Notes: a model not told the origin generated them from the sequence alone. Shown: positions 6,199 through 14,452, counted from the stretch's first letter. The stretch: DNA of 14,463 nucleotides from Actinomycetales bacterium (GCA_012513165.1 JAAZCT010000036.1:1-14463); one strand, 5' to 3'. Program-made: numbers and translations.

Positions 6199-7571
6199 CC
6201 ACGAACCAGGTTCTCGATGAGTTGCGTGCCGCGTTACCTGCCAAGGTGGTGATCACCGATCCGGCACTCCTCGCCGATCGAATCACCGACGTGTCTGGCG
6301 TGAAGGCATCCGACTCGCCGCTTGCGTTGCTGCGGTTCACGAAGACCGACCAAGTGGCACCCGCCATGCGGATCGCCGCCGCGCACGCTGTTCAGGTGGT
6401 GCCACAGGGCTCACTGTCAGGTCTGGCCGGTGCTGGTTCAGCGGTCGACGGCGCCCTTCTGTTCGACCTGAGTCAGCTCAACAAGATCCTGTTGATCGAC
6501 GACGTCGAGCAGGTGGCAGTCGTGGAGCCGGGCGTGATCGTTGCCGACCTTCAAGATGCCGTGCTGCGTGCTGGCCTGTTCTATCCGCGCGACCCGGCGT
6601 CGGTGAAAGTCGCGAGCATCGGCGGCACAATCGCAACAAACGCCGGCGGCGTGCGGGCTGTGAAGTATGGAGTCACCCGCGACTGGGTGCGCTCGCTAGA
6701 GGTGGTGCTCGCGGACGGCGCCGAGATTTCTACTCGCCCGCGCACTATCAAATCCGTGGCCGGATACGACCTCACGTCGCTCATTGTTGGCTCGGAAGGC
6801 ACGCTCGGCATCGTCACCCAAATCACCGTGTCGCTCTTGCCCGAGCCGGGCCCGGGTCGTGCCGTCACTGGTGTTTTCGCGTCTGTCGCAGACGCGCTCG
6901 AAGCAGCTGACGCGATCGTCGGAGGCGCCACGCGGCCGAGTTCTCTCGAACTGCTCGACGCGGGAGTTCTGGCTGCTCTACGCACCTACGGGTTCACTGA
7001 TTTCCCTGAACAGGCCGAGGCTTGGTTGTTTGCTGCCCCCGACGAACGTGGGGATGACGAGGGCACGCTCGCTTCGTTCAAGGCAGCAATGGCGACGTCC
7101 GGCGCCCTCGACATTCAGCAGGCGAACTCGAGCGAAGAGACCGCCGCACTGATGGCGGCACGGCGTGCTTTCCAACCGGCAACACGTTCGCTTCGCGGGG
7201 GCAGTTACAACGGCGACGTGTGTGTTCCGCGGACGCGTTTGCGTGAACTGTGCGAGCGGATTCCGCTCATCGCCCAGAAGCATGGCGCGCTGATCGCCAC
7301 CGGTGGCCACGCCGGTGACGGCAACCTGCATCCGGTGGTGATGTACGCCCCGCAGGATGACGCTCAAGTGCGCGCCGCCGAACTCGCGCAAACAGAACTG
7401 CTCGAACTGGCTACCGAGCTCGAAGGAACAGTCACCGGCGAACACGGCGTGGGCTTGGAGAAACCCCCCGCACTGGACGCTCAACTCGGCGAAACGGTGC
7501 GCGAACTGCAACGCCGCATCAAACACGCGCTCGATCCGCAAGGGATCCTCAACCCGGGAAAGAAAATATAG
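6195..7571 (+). CDS. FAD-linked oxidase, GlcD / D-lactate dehydrogenase type
   Basis: A 458-residue flavoprotein, full length for the family. Residues about 40-220 are the PCMH-type FAD-binding domain, with PQGSLSGLAGAG (70-81), DPASVKVASIGGTIATNAGG (133-152), KYGVTRDWV (157-165), KSVAGYDLTSLIVGSEGTLG (186-205). The C-terminal cap has GGHAGDGNLHP (about 370-380), GTVTGEHGVGLEK (411-423) and DPQGILNPGK near the end, where the His-rich motifs bind the substrate hydroxy acid. The family oxidises glycolate, D-lactate or other D-2-hydroxy acids and passes electrons to a quinone or another acceptor. No iron-sulfur partner (GlcF) is nearby, so the D-lactate-type single-subunit form is more likely. 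GAGGGG at 6181-6186, 8 nt before the ATG, is a good ribosome binding site. Exact substrate unknown. Confidence 0.9.
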   Translation: MTTNQVLDELRAALPAKVVITDPALLADRITDVSGVKASDSPLALLRFTKTDQVAPAMRIAAAHAVQVVPQGSLSGLAGAGSAVDGALLFDLSQLNKILLIDDVEQVAVVEPGVIVADLQDAVLRAGLFYPRDPASVKVASIGGTIATNAGGVRAVKYGVTRDWVRSLEVVLADGAEISTRPRTIKSVAGYDLTSLIVGSEGTLGIVTQITVSLLPEPGPGRAVTGVFASVADALEAADAIVGGATRPSSLELLDAGVLAALRTYGFTDFPEQAEAWLFAAPDERGDDEGTLASFKAAMATSGALDIQQANSSEETAALMAARRAFQPATRSLRGGSYNGDVCVPRTRLRELCERIPLIAQKHGALIATGGHAGDGNLHPVVMYAPQDDAQVRAAELAQTELLELATELEGTVTGEHGVGLEKPPALDAQLGETVRELQRRIKHALDPQGILNPGKKI

Positions 7572-7638
7572 CCACGTTGTGAGTCGTCATCTTTGGCGGA
7601 ATCGGTTGCGCCGCTTTTCTCGTGTTCCTGATTTTCGA

Positions 7639-7650
7639 TAGCGTTGCGTC
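7639..7650 (+). promoter_or_regulatory. Putative -10 box of the quinone oxidoreductase gene
   Basis: TAGCGT (7639-7644) lies 6 nt before the ATG at 7651, with no Shine-Dalgarno, consistent with a leaderless message. A weak TTTCTC (7616-7621) stands 17 nt upstream as a possible -35 box. The gene could also be read through from the FAD oxidase, as no terminator is visible in the 79-nt gap. Confidence 0.45.
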
Positions 7651-8640
7651 ATGCGCGCAGTGATTGCTCTCGAACCCGGTGACCCCGACGTCCTCTCGAT
7701 CCAAGAAACGGATCAGCCGATACCCGCCGACGGGGAGGTGCTGATTCGAGTGGCTGCGGCCGGCGTGAACCGCGCCGACCTGCTGCAAACGGCCGGGCAC
7801 TATCCGCCGCCGCCCGGGATTTCCGAGGTGATTGGCCTGGAAGTTTCGGGCGTGATCGAAGCGTGCGGGCCTGGTGTCACCGAGTGGCAGCCCGGCGAAC
7901 GCGTCATGGCGCTGCTGAGCGGCGGCGGGTACGCCGAGTTTGTGGTGGTGCCGGCCGGTCAAGTGGCGCATGTGCCGCAGGGTGTGAGTCTCGTGGCGGC
8001 CGCCGGAATCATGGAGACGTTGGCGACCGTGTGGTCGAACGTGTTCATGACGGCCGGTTTGCAGCCGGGCCAGACGCTGCTGGTGCACGGTGGCGGCAGC
8101 GGTATCGGCACGATGGCGACCGTCGTGGCGAAGGCGCGCGGCGCACGAGTGATCACCACCGTGGGTTCGGAACGCAAAGCCGAAGCGAGCCGCGAGTTGG
8201 GTGCCGATTTGGTGATCAACTATCGCGATGAAGATTTTGTGGAGCACGTGAAAGCGGCCGGCGGGGCAGACGTGATTCTCGACATCATGGGCGCGAAGTA
8301 TTTGAGCCGCAATGTGACGGCGTTGAAGACTGGCGGGCACCTTGTGGTGATCGGTTTACAAGGCGGAGTGAAGGGAGAACTGAACCTCGCGGCGCTGCTC
8401 AACAAGCGCGCCAGCGTCACGGCAACGTCCTTGCGGTTCAGGCCGGTGGTTGAGAAGTCGGCGATCGTGGCCGAACTGGCCGAGCAGGTGTTGCCGCTGT
8501 TCGCTTCGGGCCAGCTAGCGCCCGTCATCGACACCACCTTCGGAATGGACCAAGCCACCGAGGCGCTCGAGCACGTCGCGGCTTCGGCTCACATCGGCAA
8601 AGTAGTGTTGCTGATCGACCACGCGCTGGTTGAGGCTTGA
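7651..8640 (+). CDS. Zinc-free NAD(P)H:quinone oxidoreductase (PIG3/Qor type)
   Basis: A 329-residue medium-chain dehydrogenase/reductase. The N-terminal GroES-like domain has VAAAGVNRADLLQTAGHYPPP (35-55) and GLEVSGVI, and lacks the GHE and four-cysteine zinc ligands of alcohol dehydrogenases. The Rossmann domain carries LVHGGGSGIGTMA (144-156), and GSERK (172-176) favours NADPH over NADH. The closest pattern is that of TP53I3 (PIG3)-like quinone oxidoreductases, which reduce ortho- and para-quinones with NADPH in the cytosol. The gene follows the FAD oxidase by 79 nt on the same strand and probably has its own promoter. A 55-nt gap leads to bpa. The substrate is not predictable beyond a quinone-like electron acceptor. 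Confidence 0.88.
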   Translation: MRAVIALEPGDPDVLSIQETDQPIPADGEVLIRVAAAGVNRADLLQTAGHYPPPPGISEVIGLEVSGVIEACGPGVTEWQPGERVMALLSGGGYAEFVVVPAGQVAHVPQGVSLVAAAGIMETLATVWSNVFMTAGLQPGQTLLVHGGGSGIGTMATVVAKARGARVITTVGSERKAEASRELGADLVINYRDEDFVEHVKAAGGADVILDIMGAKYLSRNVTALKTGGHLVVIGLQGGVKGELNLAALLNKRASVTATSLRFRPVVEKSAIVAELAEQVLPLFASGQLAPVIDTTFGMDQATEALEHVAASAHIGKVVLLIDHALVEA

Positions 8641-8682
8641 GGCGCACCATTGAGAGTGCGTGAAACGGCTTCGGCAACGAAC

Positions 8683-8695
8683 TAGGCTGGGACTC
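8683..8695 (+). promoter_or_regulatory. Putative -10 box of leaderless bpa transcript
   Basis: TAGGCT (8683-8688), identical to the transaminase box, is followed by 7 nt and the ATG at 8696. TGAAAC (8661-8666), 16 nt upstream, is a partial -35 candidate. Confidence 0.55.
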
Positions 8696-9211
8696 ATGAG
8701 TGCAGGCGATCAGATCATTGACACCGACGGGAACCCGGTCGAGCACGTGCCGGCGAAGCCTGCGACGGAACTACTCGACCTAGTGGAGCAGCCCGCCAAG
8801 GTGATGCGCATCGGCGGAATGATTCGCCAACTGCTCGACGAAGTGAAGGCCGCGCCATTAGACGTGGCAAGCCGGGTGCGTTTGCGCGAAGTGTTCGAGG
8901 CGTCACTCGCCGAGTTGAAAGATGGGCTCGCGCCCGAACTGGTCGAAGAACTCGACCGGCTCAACCGTTCGTTCGACGACGACGCTCCCAGCGAAGCGGA
9001 ACTGCGGGTGGCCCAAGCGCAACTCGTGGGCTGGCTCGAAGGGCTGTTCCACGGGATCCAAGCCTCACTCCACGCCCAACAGTTGCAGGCCCAAGGCCAG
9101 TTGCGGAACATGCGTCTCGCGCTCCCGCTCGGTGGTGCAAGTGACGAAAGTGGCGAATCAGACACTGCTATTTCGGGTACTGACGGTTCGAGTTCGGGCA
9201 TGTACCTCTAG
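8696..9211 (+). CDS. bpa: Bacterial proteasome activator Bpa (PafE)
   Basis: A 171-residue protein, close to the 170-180 residues usual for the family. Strong family signatures are PVEHVPAKP (14-22), ATELLDLVEQPAKVMRIG (23-40), the KAAPLD segment (51-56), ELKDGLAPELVEELDRL (73-89) and AELRVAQAQLVGWLEGLFHG (101-120). Bpa forms a twelve-subunit ring that opens the 20S core particle without ATP and helps degrade misfolded or specific proteins such as HspR. The last four residues, GMYL, replace the mycobacterial GQYL, the anchor that docks into the alpha-ring pockets; the Tyr-Leu end is kept. A disordered Ser/Gly/Asp linker (about 148-167) precedes it. The start at 8696 is preferred over an in-frame ATG/GTG-type start near 8660 because family similarity begins after it and a -10 box lies 7 nt upstream. 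Confidence 0.93.
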   Translation: MSAGDQIIDTDGNPVEHVPAKPATELLDLVEQPAKVMRIGGMIRQLLDEVKAAPLDVASRVRLREVFEASLAELKDGLAPELVEELDRLNRSFDDDAPSEAELRVAQAQLVGWLEGLFHGIQASLHAQQLQAQGQLRNMRLALPLGGASDESGESDTAISGTDGSSSGMYL

Positions 9212-9221
9212 TCTGGAAGTA
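9209..9221 (+). promoter_or_regulatory. Putative -10 box overlapping the bpa stop codon
   Basis: TAGTCT (9209-9214) fits the TAnnnT pattern, and its first three bases are the bpa TAG stop. Seven nt further on is GTG (9222-9224), in frame with the WhiB-like protein, so transcription could begin on that codon. Confidence 0.45.
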
Positions 9222-9230
9222 GTGGTATCC

Positions 9231-9237
9231 GAGGAGG
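9231..9237 (+). promoter_or_regulatory. Strong Shine-Dalgarno for the WhiB-like gene, with a 4-codon upstream ORF
   Basis: GAGGAGG lies 11 nt before the ATG at 9249. An ATG directly after it (9238) opens a MRSS-stop mini-ORF whose TGA (9250-9252) overlaps the 9249 ATG as ATGA. The distance from the Shine-Dalgarno to the 9249 ATG is at the long end of normal. Confidence 0.6.
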
Positions 9238-9248
9238 ATGAGAAGCTC

Positions 9249-9791
9249 ATGAAAACTACGCTTCCACCATGCGCCCTTGCGCCAGAAATGTATCAGGACG
9301 AAGTGCTGTATTCGCCGCCTTCGCGCCGAGACGTCACCGCCGAAGAGTGGCGGGCCTACCAAGCCAAGAAAGCCGCTGCCCACCGCCGTTGCGCCGGCTG
9401 CGAAGTGTTCGCTGAATGCCTGCACCGTGCGGTTGTTGAAGTGGACGTTGCAGGGTTCCTCGCGTGCACCAGCGAAACCGATCGCCGACGGATGCGCCGC
9501 GATCTGGGAATCGAAGTGGAACTCGATCAAAGCCCCTACGGCACTGCACGAGTTGGCGGCGGCCCGGTCGATCACGACGCGGTCGTCGCGGCTCGTCGCG
9601 CCTACCCCGAAGATACGAACAAGCAGTTGGCTGACCGTCTGGGCTGCTCGGCCTCGACCATCAAACGCCACCTGCGCCAAGAACGCGAACGCGCCCAAGA
9701 AGCGCCTGTGGTTGTCGAAGAGCGCCCCGAGCCGACCGTGACGGAAGTGCTCGACGCATTCGATCGCCTCGACTGCGCTCGCTCCGCCTGA
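9249..9791 (+). CDS. Divergent WhiB-like protein with C-terminal helix-turn-helix
   Basis: A 180-residue protein. Cys8, Cys48, Cys51 and Cys57 (RRCAGCEVFAEC gives the CxxCx5C part) match the four [4Fe-4S] ligands of the Wbl family, whose members bind sigma-A and DNA. The gap between the first two cysteines is 39 residues, longer than the roughly 27-29 usual in Wbl proteins. The family's GVWGG turn is replaced by GFLAC (69-73), which adds a fifth cysteine. TDRRRMRRDLG matches the basic stretch after the turn. Residues about 119-145 (YPEDTNKQLADRLGCSASTIKRHL) form a clear helix-turn-helix, not usual in short Wbl proteins, followed by an acidic tail. An alternative start is the GTG at 9222 (189 residues, leaderless). 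Likely an iron-sulfur or redox-sensing regulator; targets unknown. Confidence 0.78.
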   Translation: MKTTLPPCALAPEMYQDEVLYSPPSRRDVTAEEWRAYQAKKAAAHRRCAGCEVFAECLHRAVVEVDVAGFLACTSETDRRRMRRDLGIEVELDQSPYGTARVGGGPVDHDAVVAARRAYPEDTNKQLADRLGCSASTIKRHLRQERERAQEAPVVVEERPEPTVTEVLDAFDRLDCARSA

Positions 9792-9814
9792 ACCTGCTCG
9801 AACTGGGATGTGAA

Positions 9815-10435
9815 TTAGTTCTCGTCCTCACCGATCCCGCGAGCCTGCAAGGCCTCGCCCATCGTCTGGGCGCGAGCCACCACTCGGATCGTTAACGGGG
9901 TCATATAGGCCCGAATGCTGCGATCCAGCCCGCGTGCCCGCGCCGCCTCTCGCGTCTCAAACGCGCGCTCGGCCACATCGGGAATGAAACGCAACACCAG
10001 AGAGAACGCCAAACCCACCGCTTCGGGATTCACCCCAATGCGCCGGAACGGTTGTAAGGTGCGAGTGATTGTGTCGATCAGGTCGGCTGCTGCCGTCGTA
10101 GCCGTGAGTAGTGAGGCGGCCACGATCAGCGCCAACAATCCCACCACGACTGCTACTGCGTGCGAGATACCGTTCTGCCATGCGTGATACATCGCGAGCA
10201 CCGTGAGCATCAGCACCACGAAGCGAATGCTGCGCCACAAATCTGACCAGGACATGCGCGCCAAACCGACACCGAGCAAAACTACTACCAGCGCGAGAAC
10301 ACTGAACCAGGCTTCGCGAACGATCACCACAGACAAACTCAGAGCAAACAGCAGCACGAGTTTCACACCCGGCCGCAGGCGGTGCAGCATCGTGTCTTTC
10401 TCGTAATACAGGCCCAGCAGGCTGAGTTGGCTCAT
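9815..10435 (-). CDS. bioN: BioN, transmembrane T component of the biotin ECF transporter
   Basis: A 206-residue EcfT-family membrane protein (CbiQ/BioN type). It begins YYEKDTMLHRLRPGVKLVLLF, the family's conserved N-terminus. Several hydrophobic segments lie at about 24-60, 68-84 and 92-112. The cytoplasmic coupling helices at the end carry the two signature Ala-Arg-Gly motifs, ARG at 167-169 and 198-200, which contact the ATPase. It couples ATP hydrolysis by BioM to substrate release by BioY. Its ATG overlaps the bioM TGA by 4 nt (ATGA), so translation is coupled. It is the last gene of bioYMN and converges on the WhiB-like gene with 23 nt between stops; I see no clear hairpin there. Confidence 0.92.
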   Translation of the reverse strand: MSQLSLLGLYYEKDTMLHRLRPGVKLVLLFALSLSVVIVREAWFSVLALVVVLLGVGLARMSWSDLWRSIRFVVLMLTVLAMYHAWQNGISHAVAVVVGLLALIVAASLLTATTAAADLIDTITRTLQPFRRIGVNPEAVGLAFSLVLRFIPDVAERAFETREAARARGLDRSIRAYMTPLTIRVVARAQTMGEALQARGIGEDEN

Positions 10436-11091
10436 ACGTTTGCTCGGTAAAAGCGCACGGCTTCGAAGGGATCGCCGTCGAACTGGATCGCGCCCTCGTG
10501 CACCACGAGCACTCGCTCGCAGCGCGCCGCAAGATCCAGATCATGGGTCACCAGAACGAGCTGCTGTTCTAGTGACAACAACAGGTCGCCCACGAGGCGT
10601 GCGTTGCGAAGGTCAAGCAGGGTAGTGGGCTCGTCGGCGATGAGGACGTCTGGCTCGATGGCCAGCACCGACGCGAGGGCCACGAGTTGGCGCTGCCCGC
10701 CTGAAAGTTGATGCACGCTGCGTTCGGCAAGATCGGTCTGGCCGAAACGTTCTAGCGTCGCTAGCGCTGCTTCGCGGCGTTCGTGTTTGTTCTTGTGATG
10801 GTTGCGCAAGGAAAGAGTGATGTCTTCGATCACGGTGGGCATCACGAGTTGCGCGCTCGGATCGGTGAACAGGAACCCGACCTTGCGCCGCACCTTCGGG
10901 CCGTCCTTTGTGGTGTCGAGTCCGTCCACCAAAACCCGACCGGACGTGGGTTCGACCAAGCCGTTGATCAAGCGCGCCAGAGTCGACTTGCCTGAACCGT
11001 TCAGACCGATCACGCCGATATGGCGCTCAGTCAAGGTCAGGGTTGCCGGCTGCAGCCTTTTGCTAACAGCGGCTTGGTCGAACTCGATCAC
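10432..11091 (-). CDS. bioM: BioM, ATPase of the biotin ECF transporter
   Basis: A 219-residue ABC ATPase. Walker A is GLNGSGKST (29-37), the Q-loop region reads LFTDPSAQLVMPT (74-86), the signature is LSGGQRQLVALAS (129-141), Walker B is VLIADEPT (149-156) and the switch histidine is His183 in VTHDLDLA. FTDP in place of the FQNP seen in general EcfA proteins is a variant to note. It is shorter than general EcfA ATPases (about 280 residues), as expected of a dedicated BioM. It powers biotin uptake at the inner face of the membrane. The GTG start lies 12 nt after the bioY stop with only a weak ribosome binding site. Confidence 0.92.
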   Translation of the reverse strand: MIEFDQAAVSKRLQPATLTLTERHIGVIGLNGSGKSTLARLINGLVEPTSGRVLVDGLDTTKDGPKVRRKVGFLFTDPSAQLVMPTVIEDITLSLRNHHKNKHERREAALATLERFGQTDLAERSVHQLSGGQRQLVALASVLAIEPDVLIADEPTTLLDLRNARLVGDLLLSLEQQLVLVTHDLDLAARCERVLVVHEGAIQFDGDPFEAVRFYRANV

Positions 11092-11103
11092 ATCAACGTT
11101 CTA

Positions 11104-11679
11104 TCACTTGCCACGCGCGACGAGCAGATCCGGGAACGCGCGGTGCACGGCCGTGGCGACGAAAGCCATCGCGATGGCTTTGATGATGTCACCGGGGACG
11201 AAGACGATCGCGATTTTCCAAGCTGCATCGAAGGTCATGCCACCGTTGAGCATCAGGCCCACGATGCCGAGCGGCGTGATGACGAAAAGGATCGCGGCGA
11301 GGCCAGCAGCGAACACCAGCGCGACGTTTGTGGTGGCGCGCTTTCCGATGAAACGTTCCACGATGAAGCCAGTCAGTGCCGCGGCGACGATAAAGGACAA
11401 GAGGTATCCGCCGGTGGGGCCGAGGATGATGCCGAAGCCGGATTTAGCATTGGCAAAAACGGGCAAACCGACCGCGCCGAGAGCGACGTAGAGGGTGAGG
11501 GCAAGCGCGCCGTTACGGGCGCCGAGAATTGCACCCGTGAGCAAGACGGTGAGCGTCTGGAGCGTGAAGGGAACGCCCTCAATTGTGGCGAACAAGGCGC
11601 CAACGACGTTGAGTGCCGCGAAGGCCGCGATGAGCGCGATATCGGTCGTGGTGGATTTGCGGGACTTTACGTCGGTCAT
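11104..11679 (-). CDS. bioY: BioY, biotin-binding S component
   Basis: A 191-residue integral membrane protein with six predicted hydrophobic segments. Family signatures are VPFTLQTLTVLLTGAILG (36-53), LYVALGAVGLPVFA (63-76) and GPTGGYLLSFIVAA (86-99), which line the biotin pocket. BioY captures biotin from outside; with BioM and BioN it forms a high-affinity importer. It is the first gene of bioYMN. The ATG start has a strong AGGAG (11685-11689) 5 nt upstream. Directly beyond that lie two TGAAC-N3-GTTCA operators, pointing to biotin-responsive repression by the divergent TetR protein. No biotin synthesis genes are in the window, so the host may depend on uptake or carry them elsewhere. Confidence 0.95.
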   Translation of the reverse strand: MTDVKSRKSTTTDIALIAAFAALNVVGALFATIEGVPFTLQTLTVLLTGAILGARNGALALTLYVALGAVGLPVFANAKSGFGIILGPTGGYLLSFIVAAALTGFIVERFIGKRATTNVALVFAAGLAAILFVITPLGIVGLMLNGGMTFDAAWKIAIVFVPGDIIKAIAMAFVATAVHRAFPDLLVARGK

Positions 11680-11688
11680 ATTCTCTCC

Positions 11689-11701
11689 TGAACACTGTTC
11701 A
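11689..11701. promoter_or_regulatory. BioQ-type operator O1, abutting the bioY ribosome binding site
   Basis: TGAAC-ACT-GTTCA is a perfect 5-bp-arm palindrome with a 3-nt spacer. BioQ of corynebacteria and mycobacteria binds a TGAAC-N3-GTT-type sequence. O1 shares its first base with the AGGAG Shine-Dalgarno (11685-11689) of bioY. Confidence 0.75.
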
Positions 11702-11718
11702 CCTGAACGGCGTTCAGG
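11702..11718. promoter_or_regulatory. BioQ-type operator O2 between bioY and bioQ
   Basis: CCTGAAC-GGC-GTTCAGG is a perfect palindrome with 7-bp arms around the TGAAC-N3-GTTCA core (11704-11716). Its centre is 15 bp from that of O1. It covers the probable transcription start of bioY and the -35 region of bioQ, so one bound dimer could block both promoters. Confidence 0.8.
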
Positions 11719-11721
11719 CTA
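11716..11721 (-). promoter_or_regulatory. Putative -10 box of bioYMN
   Basis: TAGCCT on the minus strand overlaps the end of operator O2. Transcription would start about 6-8 nt downstream, inside O2, giving a leader of about 30 nt that contains O1 and the bioY Shine-Dalgarno. Confidence 0.45.
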
Positions 11722-11727
11722 CCACGG

Positions 11728-11739
11728 TAGGGTGGCCGC
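11728..11739 (+). promoter_or_regulatory. Putative -10 box of leaderless bioQ transcript
   Basis: TAGGGT (11728-11733) lies 6 nt before the ATG at 11740. The -35 position 17 nt upstream falls in operator O2, consistent with autoregulation. Confidence 0.55.
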
Positions 11740-12243
11740 ATGGCCCATAGCCTTGACGATGTGATCGACGGCGCACTGCAAGTGCTCAACTCTTTTGGCC
11801 TCGAGTTTTGTTCGATGCGTCGGATCGCGGGAGAGCTCCAGGTGCAACCGTCAGCGCTCTATCACCACGTGGCGAACAAGCAGAGCCTCCTCGCACTGAT
11901 GGCAGATCGCATCATCGCCCCGGTTCAGATCACGGACAATCCGCGCGCAAGTTGTTTGGCGCTGCGCGAAGCGATGCTGAGCGTTCGTGACGGTGCTGAA
12001 GTGGTGGCCACAGCGCGGGCGTTTGGCCTCGGCGTGACTGACCTGCCTGCTGCACTCGCGCAGAGCGTCGGCAGTGACGAAGGCGCCCAAGCGCTGCTGC
12101 TCTACGTGCTGGGGCACACCCAAGCCACCCAAACTCAACGCCAAGCCGTCGCTGCAGGAGTCATCACAGCAGACCCAACCCTCGACGACACCTTCGCGCG
12201 CGGGGTGGACATCATCCTCGCGGGCAGCGCCGCACTCGCCTAA
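11740..12243 (+). CDS. bioQ: TetR-family regulator, probable BioQ biotin repressor
   Basis: A 167-residue protein, at the short end of the TetR family. The DNA-binding domain has the helix-turn-helix SMRRIAGELQVQPSALYHHV (25-44), with the TetR LYHHV recognition helix and NKQSLL after it. The C-terminal domain is small and helical. It is divergent from bioYMN across a 60-bp gap with two copies of the sequence bound by known BioQ proteins, and the genomic arrangement (bioQ beside biotin genes) is that described for Corynebacterium. It likely represses bioYMN and itself; known BioQ systems need a biotin-derived signal whose nature is not visible here. It ends 25 nt from the converging guaB1. Symbol assigned from context plus operator match. 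Confidence 0.8.
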   Translation: MAHSLDDVIDGALQVLNSFGLEFCSMRRIAGELQVQPSALYHHVANKQSLLALMADRIIAPVQITDNPRASCLALREAMLSVRDGAEVVATARAFGLGVTDLPAALAQSVGSDEGAQALLLYVLGHTQATQTQRQAVAAGVITADPTLDDTFARGVDIILAGSAALA

Positions 12244-12268
12244 CTGCCGGTTTTCAGCCGAGGTTTGA

Positions 12269-13786
<1,518 letters not shown>

Positions 13787-14452
13787 CTATTCCAGGGACA
13801 ACAGAATCGCGTCCGGCGGATCAGGTTCGCTAGCGAGCGCTGATTTGATCACTCGGGCCCGAGCGCACGTGGTCTCGTGGCGCAGTCGCAACGAACCAGA
13901 TGCTTGGGAGTATTCCTGCCACAACTGGTGCACGCTGGCCAGCCGATCGATCGGCACCTCGGGCGCACGAGTCTGCTCGGCAAACTGCATCAACGTGGGC
14001 AGATCCAGATTCTGCCACTCGTTGAACTCTTGAGTTTCGACATCCGCAAACAGTCCCGAAGCCAGGAACACCTTTGCGGGAGGTTCGGCCGTGCTCGTGT
14101 CGCCCGTGATGGCGCGCAGTTTGCGCACCCACGGCAACGCATCGTCATAACGGCGGCTCATCGCCGAAAGGTATCCATGGGGGACGAGCACACGCGCGTA
14201 CTGCGCCAAGACACTCGGAGAGGCATCCAAATGGGGCGCAATCACGGCCTCGAAACTGTTCGACGTGAACGGCAGTGACTCCGGATGAGCCTTCACGTAC
14301 GCGACTTCTTCGTTGCGCACCTGCGTCACGTCGTCGCCCACGATCGTCACATCGTGGCCCTGCTCGCTCAAGCTGTAAGCGAGCGGCCCGTCGCCGATGT
14401 GCAGAATCGTGGACAGGCGGTCTCCCACCAACCACTTCGGCGCTGCACTCAT
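13787..14452 (-). CDS. Class I SAM-dependent methyltransferase-like protein
   Basis: A 221-residue protein. Residues about 15-75 resemble the start of a Rossmann-type methyltransferase: motif I is HIGDGPLAYSLSEQGHDVT (18-36), in which the usual GxGxG is reduced to G-D-G-P, then the VTIVGDD strand end, ESLPFTSNSFEAVIAPHLD (58-76) as the substrate-side motif, and RVLVPHGYLSAMSRR (about 88-102) as the post-motif strand. The second half is helical, charged, and without known motifs. Substrate unknown. It ends 57 nt before guaB1 on the same strand, but guaB1 appears to have its own promoter. The ATG has no Shine-Dalgarno in the 11 bases available before the window ends, so start and promoter are uncertain. 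The weakened motif I leaves open loss of activity. Confidence 0.65.
   Translation of the reverse strand: MSAAPKWLVGDRLSTILHIGDGPLAYSLSEQGHDVTIVGDDVTQVRNEEVAYVKAHPESLPFTSNSFEAVIAPHLDASPSVLAQYARVLVPHGYLSAMSRRYDDALPWVRKLRAITGDTSTAEPPAKVFLASGLFADVETQEFNEWQNLDLPTLMQFAEQTRAPEVPIDRLASVHQLWQEYSQASGSLRLRHETTCARARVIKSALASEPDPPDAILLSLE

Noticed and set aside
7549..8340. Minus-strand 263-codon frame opposite the quinone oxidoreductase
   Set aside because: It is His/Arg-rich, has no domain, and is fully antisense to a well-conserved reductase.
8660..8695. Longer bpa start 12 codons upstream
   Set aside because: The extra residues (MKRLRQRTRLGL) are unlike Bpa N-termini, and the TAGGCT box would lie inside the coding region.
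8922..9248. Upstream extension of the WhiB-like frame into the bpa gene
   Set aside because: It lies entirely in another frame of bpa, is basic and Ser-rich, and similarity to the Wbl family starts only after 9249.
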